From Alphaproteobacteria bacterium (GTDB lineage Bacteria; Pseudomonadota; Alphaproteobacteria; MPNO01; UBA2964): a stretch of DNA of 64,000 nucleotides. A model generated the notes under the pieces. The model saw only the letters and a program-made list of their open reading frames with translations. It was not told the DNA's origin and did no database searches. A program made the translations under genes and the position numbers. The stretch spans positions 1 to 64,000 of the forward strand of contig WLWZ01000005.1 in assembly GCA_012103315.1 (NCBI GenBank). The letters run 5' to 3'. Below, piece after piece: positions 26,520 through 35,413 of this stretch (position 1 is the stretch's first letter; each line of letters begins with the position of its first letter).

Positions 26520-27101
26520 CTACTTAAAGGGTTCTTTGCCCAGAACCCAGGCCGTCAAAGAGAAGCGCGATCCGGCGGTAACAGGCGCTACGCGATGAAG
26601 TACAAAACTCGGGAAAATCACAATTGTTCCCCGATCACGTGGGGCGATATCGGTTTCAGGACCATATAGTGCCTCGAAGTTTCCACCTTCATAGCTATCG
26701 CCATCGCTTAGTTGAACGGTCACACCGAGCTTGCGCAAGGTAAAGGGATGTTGAGAGCTTATATCCAAATGCCAGTCGTAATGCCCGGCGTTGGTATATT
26801 CTGCGATCTGGAAATCTTCCGACTCAAACAGATCAAATTTCCAGGCTTCAGAATTAAGGTGAAGAACAATGTCGAAGACTTTTTTGTAGAGCCATTCTGT
26901 TTTCTCAGTTCGCGCGATTCGGGCGATATCGCTATCGCGAACCTCCAACTCAACACTGCTTTCCCCAACAACACCTTTTGAAAGCCCCTGCTCACGGGCA
27001 AGCTCAATGACAGCGTCGCACTCCTCGTTGGTGAACGCACCGCGCGCGCTGGCGCACATATGCAAAATACGGGACGATACAGGATCAGCAGGATCAGCCA
27101 T
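26520..27101 (-). CDS. 2-oxoglutarate/Fe(II)-dependent oxygenase (PKHD/prolyl 4-hydroxylase-like)
   Basis: A 193-residue double-stranded beta-helix protein. The iron triad is complete, His111-Leu-Asp113 (WHLDIS) and His169 (FVLHRV). Arg179, ten residues later (GSRFSL), is placed to bind 2-oxoglutarate. The block YEGGNFEALYG is typical of the PiuC/PKHD hydroxylase group. It would hydroxylate a small molecule or protein side chain using O2 and 2-oxoglutarate, giving succinate and CO2. Three bases separate it from the upstream UbiD gene and twelve from the MetE-like gene. That spacing argues for one pathway rather than a housekeeping protein hydroxylase. Confidence 0.87.
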   Translation of the reverse strand: MADPADPVSSRILHMCASARGAFTNEECDAVIELAREQGLSKGVVGESSVELEVRDSDIARIARTEKTEWLYKKVFDIVLHLNSEAWKFDLFESEDFQIAEYTNAGHYDWHLDISSQHPFTLRKLGVTVQLSDGDSYEGGNFEALYGPETDIAPRDRGTIVIFPSFVLHRVAPVTAGSRFSLTAWVLGKEPFK

Positions 27102-27104
27102 TGA

Positions 27105-28562
27105 TCAATCAAACAAATGCGGGAATTTCTCCCGCATCTCCGCTTTGAGCTCAGGACTGGCTTCGGCGACTGTTGGGAACTCATCTTTCCAACCGTAAGG
27201 TCTGCATGCATCGATAAGCCCACGATTATTCTGCCAGGGCGGCTCACGCAAAATTGGGTCTAGCGGCGTGGACCAGGACCTTTTAACAAACTGCACATCT
27301 TCCGGCGGGTCGCATCGGGTAGACATTGCCCAAATCACATCAAACATATTGGACGGATCGATATCGTCATCGACCACAACCACCCATCGTCCAGCATAGT
27401 TGCCAGCATGACAGTTCATCGCCAACATTCCCGCCTGCGAAGCATGCCCGGGATAAAGCTGCTTGATCGAAATGACATTAAACAAACGCCCGGCACCCGC
27501 CTCATGACACCAAACCCCACTGATGCCATTCAACCCTGCCTTTTCGCATTCGTCCCAGATCATGGCTGACTTCACCGCAGCGCGCGCGAAGGTGAAATTC
27601 TCCGGGGGGCGCGACGGGGTCGCCAAGGTCAGGATGGGATTGGTGCGGTGATAAATACGCTTTATTTTGACCACTGGCAGCTGGCTGGAGGTCGAGGCGT
27701 AATACCCCATGAATTCGCCAAACGGACCTTCTTCACGCAACTCGTCGCCGTAGATTTCGCCTTCGAGCACAATCTCGGCATGAGCCGGGATCGGTAGGCC
27801 GTGGAGTTCGCTTGGGATAACCTCAAGTGCTCGGCCCCGCATACCACCGGCATAGGCGAACTCATCAACTTCATGATCAATCTCCTGATGCGAGACCAAA
27901 AAGAGAAGTGGATCGTGACCGCAAGAGATTAACACCGGGCACGGTTCGCCTTTGGCAAAATATTTTTCACTAATCAGACGCCCCTGCTTACCCGGTGACA
28001 TCCAAATACCGACGGTCTTCTCATCATGTACCATGACCCGGTATGTTGCCGAATTCACCCACCCCGTATCAGGATCGCGCATGATGACCGCGTCATCGGT
28101 CCCGATATAGCGACCGCCATCGAGTTCATGAACGAAAGGTGCCGGAAACTTCCAAACATCTACGTCATCATCCCGCATGACATTTTCCATCACCGGGCCG
28201 GTTTTAACCTCGATCGGCGGAATGAGCTTAAATTCGCGCTTTGAGCGTTCGCGATAGCTTTTGACCAGATCAATCTCGTCTTTCGGCTCCGGGAGGCCAA
28301 GAACGACGGCAAGACGTTTGAACGCATTCGCGCCGCCAGCCAGAATACGGGTGCCTTCGGGGTAGCCTTTAATGTTGTCGAACAATACCGCCTTTGCGCG
28401 CCCAGGCTTTTCCGCTGCCGTCATTTCAGCGAGAGCGCCGACTTCCAAATTCCAGTCAGCGCCATCGACATGGGCGATCTCCCCCATCTCCTCGAACTGC
28501 TCTAACAGATCGCGCAGGTCTTGATACCCTTCGTTGCGCCGAGGCGCCTCGTCCTTCGCCAT
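27105..28562 (-). CDS. UbiD family decarboxylase no. 3 (prFMN-dependent)
   Basis: A 485-residue UbiD-like protein. Residues 13-32 show the family start (YQDLRDLLEQFEEMGEIAHV). The catalytic residues are Arg175 (ATYRVM) and Glu278/Glu283 in EGPFGE, and WGM-like and VDDDIDPSNMFDVIWAM blocks follow. It should act on an aromatic or unsaturated acid using prenyl-FMN. It heads an operon with a 2OG oxygenase and a MetE-like methyltransferase. It resembles UbiD no. 2 (residues around RDPDTGWVNSATYR against KDPDSGRINVGCYR) more than no. 1, by eye. Confidence 0.9.
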   Translation of the reverse strand: MAKDEAPRRNEGYQDLRDLLEQFEEMGEIAHVDGADWNLEVGALAEMTAAEKPGRAKAVLFDNIKGYPEGTRILAGGANAFKRLAVVLGLPEPKDEIDLVKSYRERSKREFKLIPPIEVKTGPVMENVMRDDDVDVWKFPAPFVHELDGGRYIGTDDAVIMRDPDTGWVNSATYRVMVHDEKTVGIWMSPGKQGRLISEKYFAKGEPCPVLISCGHDPLLFLVSHQEIDHEVDEFAYAGGMRGRALEVIPSELHGLPIPAHAEIVLEGEIYGDELREEGPFGEFMGYYASTSSQLPVVKIKRIYHRTNPILTLATPSRPPENFTFARAAVKSAMIWDECEKAGLNGISGVWCHEAGAGRLFNVISIKQLYPGHASQAGMLAMNCHAGNYAGRWVVVVDDDIDPSNMFDVIWAMSTRCDPPEDVQFVKRSWSTPLDPILREPPWQNNRGLIDACRPYGWKDEFPTVAEASPELKAEMREKFPHLFD

Positions 28563-28710
28563 ACCAAATACTCCACGGCAATATTCTTAAAAGATGGATT
28601 AGTAACTTTTTATACGGTGAACCATCTGCCAACAAGGGATGCCTCAGATTGGACAATATTCGGAAGTCCCCTGTAAGGTCAGTTTGAAACATGGATGGGC
28701 TAAATCTAAA

Positions 28711-30108
28711 ATGTCTGATGCCAACAGTCTCCTCGACCAATCCGTTTCCCAAGAATTTTGCGCCTGGGCAACAGCTCTAGATGCCAACGCGATTCCAACC
28801 GACGTTCAAACGGCCCTCAATAACGCCTTACTCGATTTCACCGGGTTGTGTGTTGCTGCCCGAGACTTAGACTACGTACAGGCGATGATCACAGCCTGTT
28901 CCGCACCCGGCGACTGCACAGCGATCGGACAAGCGGAGCCAGTAGATATTGCTTCTGCCGCGTTGATCAATGGAACCGCAGCCCATGGTGAGGACTACGA
29001 CGACACTTTTGAGGGCACGCCGGTTCATACCGGTGCTGTCATCATGCCCGCTGTTCTCGCCGCTGCTGAGAAATTCAACTTGGCGGGCCAAGACACGTTA
29101 CGCGGGATCGCCGTGGGTACAGAACTTATGTGCCGTATGGCTCTGGTCGCTCCGACCGGCGTCCACCGCGCCGGGTTCCATCCAACAGCGGTCATTGGCG
29201 CAATTGGGGCTGCCGCCGGGGTCAGTGCTGCGCTCGGCTCAACAAAACAAGAAATGACCGACTCGATTGGCATTGCTGGTAGCTTTGCCTCGGGCATTAT
29301 CGAATATCTTGCGGAAGGCAGCTGGACCAAACGGCTCCACGCCGGCTGGGCAGCGCAATCAGGCATTCGTGCGGCCCTTCTCGGACGGGAGAAGTTCATG
29401 GGACCGCGCACCGTGATGGAGGGCGAGCATGGCTTCTTCTTTGGTTTCTCCTCAACAACCATCCCCAATGATTTTACTAAGATTACCGATGATCTTGGAC
29501 AGAGCTGGCACGCCGCAACGATCGCCTTCAAACCCTATGCTTGCGGGACAATGACCCAACCCTTTATCGATTGTGCTATTCAACTTGCGCAACAGGGCAT
29601 TTCACCCGACGACATTACTGACATCATCTGCGACGTCGGCGAAGGTACCGTTCACCGACTATGGGAACCTTTGTCAGAAAAACGCAATCCGTCGACGGCC
29701 TATTCCGCAAAATTCAGCGTCCCTTACTGCGTTGCGGTCGGTATCGTTGATCAGGCTGCTGGCCTCGCGCAATTCACAGAGGAACGCGTTGCAGATCAGG
29801 CCATTCGGGAGTTAGCCAATCGCGTATCATATGAAATCGATCTGAAAAATGAATATCCCACAAATTACAGTGGGCATCTTCGGGCGACATTAAAAGACGG
29901 CAGCGTCCGAGAAATCGAACAACCACATATGCGAGGCGGCGCCCACGAAGCCCTCCCCCACAACGAGCTTATCGCTAAGTTTAAAGCCAACATTGCGTTT
30001 GGAGGATCGTCTGAAAGTACAGCGGACCGTCTTCAAGCGTTTTGCGAAAGCATGACGCAGGCAGACAACCTTAAGGAACTGAGTTCGTTCCGATTACCGG
30101 CTTCTTAA
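28711..30108 (+). CDS. MmgE/PrpD family protein (2-methylcitrate dehydratase-like)
   Basis: The ATG at 28711 is preferred over 28639, which would place a start close to the divergent gene; neither has a good ribosome site. The 465-residue product has the family blocks DFTGLCVAARD near 45, INGTAAHGEDYDDTFEGTPVHTGA (residues about 89-112, with the His and Asp residues of the active site), HAGWAAQSG, KPYACGT and EKRNPSTAYSAKFSVPYC. Members include 2-methylcitrate dehydratase, cis-aconitate decarboxylase, and iminodisuccinate or itaconate-type enzymes, so dehydration or decarboxylation of a di- or tricarboxylate is likely. The gene stands alone, divergent from the UbiD no. 3 operon and convergent with a dioxygenase gene. 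Confidence 0.88.
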   Translation: MSDANSLLDQSVSQEFCAWATALDANAIPTDVQTALNNALLDFTGLCVAARDLDYVQAMITACSAPGDCTAIGQAEPVDIASAALINGTAAHGEDYDDTFEGTPVHTGAVIMPAVLAAAEKFNLAGQDTLRGIAVGTELMCRMALVAPTGVHRAGFHPTAVIGAIGAAAGVSAALGSTKQEMTDSIGIAGSFASGIIEYLAEGSWTKRLHAGWAAQSGIRAALLGREKFMGPRTVMEGEHGFFFGFSSTTIPNDFTKITDDLGQSWHAATIAFKPYACGTMTQPFIDCAIQLAQQGISPDDITDIICDVGEGTVHRLWEPLSEKRNPSTAYSAKFSVPYCVAVGIVDQAAGLAQFTEERVADQAIRELANRVSYEIDLKNEYPTNYSGHLRATLKDGSVREIEQPHMRGGAHEALPHNELIAKFKANIAFGGSSESTADRLQAFCESMTQADNLKELSSFRLPAS

Positions 30109-30110
30109 AA

Positions 30111-31169
30111 TTACTCGGCGTCCAGAGGGGCCACAAATTTTGTAGTTTCGTCGTAAATGCCTTGTGAGAACTTGTGAATTTCTGGCGGTAATGGACGTCG
30201 GTCACCTGCATTCATCCACAAACGAAGAAGGTGCCGCTTGCGTTCCGGTTCCGGCCAATCCTCAAAATCAGACCGCGAGTGCAGGGTCACATGGTTCATC
30301 ACATAGCTGATATCGCCCCGCCCCAACGGGACCTCAATAGCAATTTCCGGCGCAATGTCGCGGAACATTTGTAGTGCTTCTTTTTGCGCTTCGGTGAATT
30401 TTGGTACGCCCGGGATTGTCTGCCCTTTGTTTAGGGCTGAGCTAACGCCACGCACGGCGAAATAACCTTCATGGAAATTGAAAATTCCCTGACGAATAAA
30501 GGGATCTTTTTGCCCCGGATGTTTCTCAGTCGAAAGCTGGCGGTAAAACTTCCAACCAAGTTCCTTTGCCAAATCAGGACGACGCTTCAGCATTTCATTG
30601 TAAAGGGCCACAGCACTACAGACTAGGTGTTCCCCTCCGGATTTGGCATCATGAATACAACCGAGTGCCAACACGTCTGCCTGATCGCAATGGAAAGCCA
30701 TATGCGCGCGGGTACGATAACCGCGAGTCTTGGCGTAATCGCCACCAACGTCTTTTACGTGGCCCAAAAGATGGCCTTGTCTGTTCTGCGACAGAGGCCG
30801 ACCGACATAAACGGAGATACCCCAAAAGGCTGCGGCATATTGCGCGCGATTAAAATCGTCAATTGGCAACCCTTGGATCAGGACGAGCCCCCGCCCTTCC
30901 ATCAGCTCGTCTTGCACATCCTGCAAGCGCGCACCCAATGTCGGCAGCGGAAAATCCTCTTTCGTGATGTCCTTAATATCGAGCCCGCGTTTTTCAACGC
31001 CATCAACAGCAGATTTAACTTCAGCGATCTCGCTATCTGACAGGCGATAGATCCAGTCATCATTGGCCAAAATATCTTTTGGATACCAGAGCGCAGGGTC
31101 AACCAGCGGCTCGCCTAATGCAGCCGGCTCACGAGGTAGACTGCTGCGCTTCCATCTATTTTCAGCCAT
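30111..31169 (-). CDS. TauD/TfdA-like 2-oxoglutarate dioxygenase
   Basis: A 352-residue protein of the taurine dioxygenase superfamily. The iron site is His160-Cys-Asp162 (AFHCDQ) with a distal His297 (VTLHSRSDF; His293 is also close). Arg316 (HLLRLW) is placed for 2-oxoglutarate. The motif GRGLVLIQGLP near residue 92 is common in this group. It would hydroxylate a substrate next to an acid or sulfonate group and release an aldehyde or amine. It ends two bases from the convergent MmgE gene and is not in an operon. It differs from the second TauD-like protein at 45757. Confidence 0.88.
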   Translation of the reverse strand: MAENRWKRSSLPREPAALGEPLVDPALWYPKDILANDDWIYRLSDSEIAEVKSAVDGVEKRGLDIKDITKEDFPLPTLGARLQDVQDELMEGRGLVLIQGLPIDDFNRAQYAAAFWGISVYVGRPLSQNRQGHLLGHVKDVGGDYAKTRGYRTRAHMAFHCDQADVLALGCIHDAKSGGEHLVCSAVALYNEMLKRRPDLAKELGWKFYRQLSTEKHPGQKDPFIRQGIFNFHEGYFAVRGVSSALNKGQTIPGVPKFTEAQKEALQMFRDIAPEIAIEVPLGRGDISYVMNHVTLHSRSDFEDWPEPERKRHLLRLWMNAGDRRPLPPEIHKFSQGIYDETTKFVAPLDAE

Positions 31170-31262
31170 ATCTTAGTCCTATTCCGCAAATTTGTAGAGC
31201 TATTCTGCCATATTTGGCAATTTCTCAAAACGCCAAATTCTCACAATTATTCTCTGCGTTCG

Positions 31263-31991
31263 TTAAACAATCTTCTGACGTTTTACCTTAACGTCGCCAG
31301 ACGCCGTCAGTCGTATAACGTTAACCGTTTTCGCCAGATCAGGTGACCCCGAATAATAAGCCGGAACAGCGCCGTCACCGACCTTGATAGGCTGATTCCA
31401 GTGCCCTAAAGCAACATAATCCGCCTTGCTCGCAGCGAGTTCCGCATCATCCAGCAACCAGGAGGCACGCAAGGTGGTTCTTCTATCTGCAACAGGCTCG
31501 TAATGGCCATGCGCGAGTGCGACTTGCCAACGAGTCTTCCTCTTTCTAGGTCGAGACAGCGGGTTCATATCGTCATAGCTCCGATGCGCCTGACCCCATA
31601 TCTCCAGATCAAACTCCGGGAATTGCACTGCCCGCTTGTGAGTTACGCCGAGAATATGGAGCCGATCTGCTTTCGCCATTGATCGGTGGTACCAGGGTGA
31701 ATCCGGCATCACGGGATCATGATTCCCAGGAAGCGCTACCACATGCATTGGCGCATCACCCATGTGGCTCGCCGCTTTCGTAACAATGTCGCTGGCAAGA
31801 CGATTGTGTTCAAAAACATCGCCTACGAGCATAACAATATCGGCCTTTACCGCCTCAGCTGTTCTCAGAACGTCTAACAGTGGGTTGGTACCATCACCGT
31901 CATTGGCTCGTGCCGTATAGCCATCATCCACATGAATATCAGAGCTATGAACGAGCACGATCTCTTTGGAACTACTTTTGGAGTTACTCAC
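31263..31991 (-). CDS. Metallophosphoesterase (calcineurin-like / exonuclease SbcD-type fold)
   Basis: The start is GTG at 31991, giving 242 residues; the ribosome site is weak. All five metal motifs are present: DIH (Asp18, His20), GDVFEHN (57-63), GNHD (89-92), AHGHY and the final GHW. The fold matches MRE11/SbcD-like and cAMP phosphodiesterase-like enzymes, but the protein is short and lacks the SbcD capping domain. The substrate could be a nucleotide, a phosphodiester or DNA; it cannot be decided here. It lies 67 bp after the LysR gene on the same strand. Confidence 0.83.
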   Translation of the reverse strand: MSNSKSSSKEIVLVHSSDIHVDDGYTARANDGDGTNPLLDVLRTAEAVKADIVMLVGDVFEHNRLASDIVTKAASHMGDAPMHVVALPGNHDPVMPDSPWYHRSMAKADRLHILGVTHKRAVQFPEFDLEIWGQAHRSYDDMNPLSRPRKRKTRWQVALAHGHYEPVADRRTTLRASWLLDDAELAASKADYVALGHWNQPIKVGDGAVPAYYSGSPDLAKTVNVIRLTASGDVKVKRQKIV

Positions 31992-32058
31992 GAAAGGGAA
32001 ACCTGATTATATTTTACGTCAATTGTGGCATGGCCATGGTGCCTTGAAGGTAGACATT

Positions 32059-32994
32059 CTACCCTCGTCCAGCAGGTACGTCCAAGGTGCCACAAATCTC
32101 GCGTACTTGGTCCCGGCACCAGCTATGGCGAGGATCACCATCATACCGTGATGGCCAGACCAGAAAATGCCCCAGCGGCCCGAGTTCCAACGGCAACTCC
32201 ATATGGATTAGATCATGACTCTTACCAAAAATGACTGCCAATCGTTTGGTAAAAACAGCAATCATATCAGAAGTACACAATAGTTCAGGCACTGCAGAAA
32301 ATCCTGCGACGAAAACCTTGGCGGTCCGCTCCAACCCTCGGTCTGCCAAAAGATTGTCAAACGCCGCTCTTTGCCCACCTGTCGCACTCACGACAATATG
32401 GGGGTAGGAAACCAGCGCTTCGGCATCGAAGGGATTAGCATCGGCCAAGACAGGATGACCGCTGCGGCAAACGCAGACTAGTTCTTCATCAAACAACCAC
32501 TCAGATTGCAGATGAGATGGCAAGTTATCAGGCCACCCCAACGCCAGATCAATCTCATCATCGTCAAAAAGACTAATCGTCTGGTCCCGATCAGCTGTCT
32601 TGACGTGAAGGCTTAATCCGGAAGCCTCTTCCCCAAACCGTTTCACCAGCGGTGGTAATACGGGCAAACTAAGTCGATCGGGTAGACCGATTCGTAGAAC
32701 GCCTGTCGCCGTCGAGGGGTCAAATTGTGCCGTTTCAGAAACACAAATTTCGGCAAGCTGCATCAAATCATGCAGCGGGGTTCTGAGCGCTTCGGCACGT
32801 GGCGTTAAGGTGAGACCTCCTGGCCCTCTAACCAGAAGTTCATCACCCAGTAGATTTCGCAATCGGCTCAAAGCATTACTGATCGCCGGTTGCGTTCTGC
32901 CGAGGCGATCACCTGCCCGGGTAACACTCTGCTCTTCGATCAAGGTATTCAGGACCTTGAGCAGGTTCATATCAAGATTTGCGAGATCGGCCAT
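32059..32994 (-). CDS. LysR family transcriptional regulator
   Basis: A 311-residue LTTR. The winged helix-turn-helix is at residues 8-62, with SVTRAGDRLGRTQPAISNAL the recognition region. A linker helix and a periplasmic-binding-protein-like effector domain follow (GVLRIGLPDRLSLPVLPPLV onwards). Such regulators bind upstream of a divergent gene and respond to a pathway metabolite. Here no gene diverges from it. The crotonase gene upstream points the same way and the phosphoesterase is downstream, so the regulated target is not obvious from context. Its own promoter in 32995-33070 is AT-rich with imperfect T-N11-A sites. Confidence 0.9.
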   Translation of the reverse strand: MADLANLDMNLLKVLNTLIEEQSVTRAGDRLGRTQPAISNALSRLRNLLGDELLVRGPGGLTLTPRAEALRTPLHDLMQLAEICVSETAQFDPSTATGVLRIGLPDRLSLPVLPPLVKRFGEEASGLSLHVKTADRDQTISLFDDDEIDLALGWPDNLPSHLQSEWLFDEELVCVCRSGHPVLADANPFDAEALVSYPHIVVSATGGQRAAFDNLLADRGLERTAKVFVAGFSAVPELLCTSDMIAVFTKRLAVIFGKSHDLIHMELPLELGPLGHFLVWPSRYDGDPRHSWCRDQVREICGTLDVPAGRG

Positions 32995-33070
32995 CGACCA
33001 CCCCTTTATTCACCAAATTAATTCACTTCATACAAGTAATTGATTATAGGAATAAGAGGAAAGCGAACAG

Positions 33071-33787
33071 CTAGTCGTTTTCGAATGCTTTTACGGTTCG
33101 TGCAAACGCAATAGCTTCATCAAGCTGTAAGTCAGTCGATTTGTTGACGATCTGCTTCATGATCGAAAGGGCATCCGCTGAATAACCTGCCAGTAACTCC
33201 GCAAGACGTTCCGCATCCAACATAATATCCTCAGAATCTACCTCATAGGTCACTAATCCAAGCGTCTGGGCCTCAGCAACATCAATAGTTCTACCGGTCG
33301 CACACAGATCAAACGCCGCCTTGGTACCAACATGCCTTGTCAGCAGCGGCAGAACACCTGCGACAGTGAAACCACCTTTGATTTCGGGATAGCCAAACTT
33401 TGCCTCGTTGCTTGCCATGACGACGTCACAAGCTATAGCCAGTGCGGCACCGCCGCCCAGTGCAGCGCCATCTACAACAGCGATGACTGGCTTGGTCTTT
33501 ACTGGCGACATTTGAAAAAGACGACCCATCCCCGCAGACCGTTTTGCCGACAATGCGGTGGTATCGTCCGTTCGGTCGGCAAATTCCTTAAAATCCGCTC
33601 CAGCGCAAAATACAGAACCTTTCGCCGCCAATATAACTACCCGAACATCGTCATCAGCTTCCGCCTGTTCAAGTGCTTCATTTAACGCCTCAACCAATTC
33701 GGAATTGAGCGCATTGCGTTTATCAGGCCGGTTCATCGTCAGCCGAAGAAGCGAACCGTTTCGTTCTATTCGAAGGACATCACTCAT
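33071..33787 (-). CDS. Enoyl-CoA hydratase/isomerase-like protein (one catalytic Glu replaced)
   Basis: A 238-residue crotonase. Oxyanion-hole elements are VFCAGADF and GAALGGGAALA. The second acid Glu135 (GYPEIKGG) is present. The position equal to hydratase Glu144 is Ala115 (GGGAALA), so a classical two-acid hydration is unlikely, and an isomerase or other CoA-chemistry role is more plausible. The gene follows the quinone oxidoreductase gene after 11 bp and is presumably co-transcribed. It is shorter than the crotonase at 7315 and lacks the Lys-rich extension. Confidence 0.87.
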   Translation of the reverse strand: MSDVLRIERNGSLLRLTMNRPDKRNALNSELVEALNEALEQAEADDDVRVVILAAKGSVFCAGADFKEFADRTDDTTALSAKRSAGMGRLFQMSPVKTKPVIAVVDGAALGGGAALAIACDVVMASNEAKFGYPEIKGGFTVAGVLPLLTRHVGTKAAFDLCATGRTIDVAEAQTLGLVTYEVDSEDIMLDAERLAELLAGYSADALSIMKQIVNKSTDLQLDEAIAFARTVKAFEND

Positions 33788-33798
33788 CGATCTAGAGC

Positions 33799-34725
33799 TC
33801 AGCGCACAGCCATGACGATTTTTCCCCGAACATGCTCCGTTGCGCTCAATTCATGAGCCTTTTTGATCTGATCGAGAGGCATTTCGATGATCTCGGGCGC
33901 CCAAATTGCGCCTTGCGCCACAAAATCAGAAATTATCTTCATATGGCCAGCATCGCGTGGCACTTTTGGACGCAAATACTCGATATCGTCAGGTGCCGAA
34001 AAACCTTCCGGCGGTTTGGTTATATAAACCAATCGACCGCCGGGTTTTAGAACGGAAACACTTCGCACCTGCACCTCCCCGCCAACAGTCTCATAGACCA
34101 CATCACAAATCCTGCCAATTTCGGTGAAGTCTTGATTCTGATAATCGATGACGACATCAGCACCGAGACTTTTGACATAGTCATGATTACCAGCGCTGGC
34201 TGTCGCGTAAACCTTTGCACCGATATACTTCGCATACTGCACAGCAAAACCACCGACACCACCCGCCGCCGCATGAACCAGTATCGTTTCACCAGATTTC
34301 AGCCCGGCAACATCATCCAATGAGACCAATGCGGTTAATCCCACGAGGGCAATCGCCGCCGCTTCCTTATGAGACATCGAAGCTGGTTTCTTGGCGAGCT
34401 GGTCGGCCGGTACAGCGAGCGCCTCGGCATAACAGCCACGCTGATCTTGCGCCGTCGTACCGTAGACTTCATCGCCAACTGTATACTCTGTAACGCCCTC
34501 CCCCACAGATCGAACGATCCCCGAGAAATCGACACCGAGGACGTGCGGAAATTTCAAATGTAAATTTGCTTGTCGCTCGCCATTGCGAACTTTCCAATCT
34601 ACCGGATTGACACTGGCCGCATAGATGTCGGCGACAACCTCTCCCGGTCCCGGCACCGGATCCATAACATTGCGATACGTTAGGACATCGGCCCCACCAT
34701 AAGCATCAATCTCAACCGCTTTCAT
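33799..34725 (-). CDS. NADPH:quinone reductase-like zinc-free MDR oxidoreductase
   Basis: The ATG at 34725 (MKAVEIDAYG) is the family-typical start; the extra 15 residues up to 34770 look non-coding. The 308-residue product has the GroES-like N-terminal domain (VLGVDFSGIV, GDEVYG) and the nucleotide motif LVHAAAGGVGGFAVQYAK (about 146-163), but no zinc-ligand pattern. It should reduce quinones or enones with NADPH, or act as an enoyl-type reductase. It forms a two-gene unit with the crotonase-like gene downstream. Confidence 0.88.
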   Translation of the reverse strand: MKAVEIDAYGGADVLTYRNVMDPVPGPGEVVADIYAASVNPVDWKVRNGERQANLHLKFPHVLGVDFSGIVRSVGEGVTEYTVGDEVYGTTAQDQRGCYAEALAVPADQLAKKPASMSHKEAAAIALVGLTALVSLDDVAGLKSGETILVHAAAGGVGGFAVQYAKYIGAKVYATASAGNHDYVKSLGADVVIDYQNQDFTEIGRICDVVYETVGGEVQVRSVSVLKPGGRLVYITKPPEGFSAPDDIEYLRPKVPRDAGHMKIISDFVAQGAIWAPEIIEMPLDQIKKAHELSATEHVRGKIVMAVR

Positions 34726-34846
34726 CTCTGATCCAATTCTGCGCAAATTTATAATCGTAGAATGACTCACAATTAGAACTGCCGCTACCGTTGCTGCAAC
34801 CCCTTCCGTCGTGCAATCTGCGAGAAATAAATTCAGGGAGAGACTA

Positions 34847-35398
34847 ATGGCCAGATTGGCGCCAATTCCACGCGATAAAATGACAGAATTTCAAGGCATG
34901 CTGCACGACCGTATTGCAGCGGAGCGAACCGGCGGCCAGGTCGGCGGCCCCTTTGCCGTCATGCTGCATGCGCCGAATATCTGCGACCCGGTATCACAAT
35001 TCATCGACCAACTTATGTCGGACTCGCCGCTTCCTCATAAACTCAAGGAAGTAACCATCCTGACGATCGCCCAAGAATATCAGGCGCCCTATGAATGGGT
35101 TGTCCACGAGCGTCGCGCGCGACGCTTTGGATTGGATGATGCCGTCATTGAGGCCCTCAAAGCAGGAGACACTCCCAACTTTTCCGAATCTGACGAGAAG
35201 CTCGTCTATGACATCACTAAAGAAATGCTCAACACTAAAAAGGTTAGCGATGGGTTGTATCAACAAGCCGAAGCAGCATTGGGCAAAGAGCCTCTAGTCG
35301 AGTTCATCATTTTACTCGGGTTCTATATTTCCGTCGCTGTTCTGCTGGTGTCTTTCGATGTCGATGGGCCGGGCGGCGAGAACCCCTTCGCGTCCTAG
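34847..35398 (+). CDS. Carboxymuconolactone decarboxylase (CMD) family protein
   Basis: The ATG at 34847 has GGGAG six bases upstream, so it is preferred over 34811. The 183-residue all-helical protein has the CMD block KEVTILTIAQEYQAPYEW plus VHERRARRFG (about residues 67-96). It has no CxxC pair and therefore is not an AhpD peroxidase. Family members decarboxylate gamma-carboxymuconolactone or act as thiol-free hydratases; this branch has no firm role. It lies 15 bp before a duplicated-cupin gene. A second CMD-family gene with the same EWxxHE block is at 45140. Confidence 0.83.
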   Translation: MARLAPIPRDKMTEFQGMLHDRIAAERTGGQVGGPFAVMLHAPNICDPVSQFIDQLMSDSPLPHKLKEVTILTIAQEYQAPYEWVVHERRARRFGLDDAVIEALKAGDTPNFSESDEKLVYDITKEMLNTKKVSDGLYQQAEAALGKEPLVEFIILLGFYISVAVLLVSFDVDGPGGENPFAS

Positions 35399-35413
35399 AA
35401 CAAGGATAACGTT

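Noticed and set aside
31992..32058. CATGGCCATG palindrome between LysR and phosphoesterase as a terminator
   Set aside because: The stem is short and no proper U-tract follows on the minus strand.
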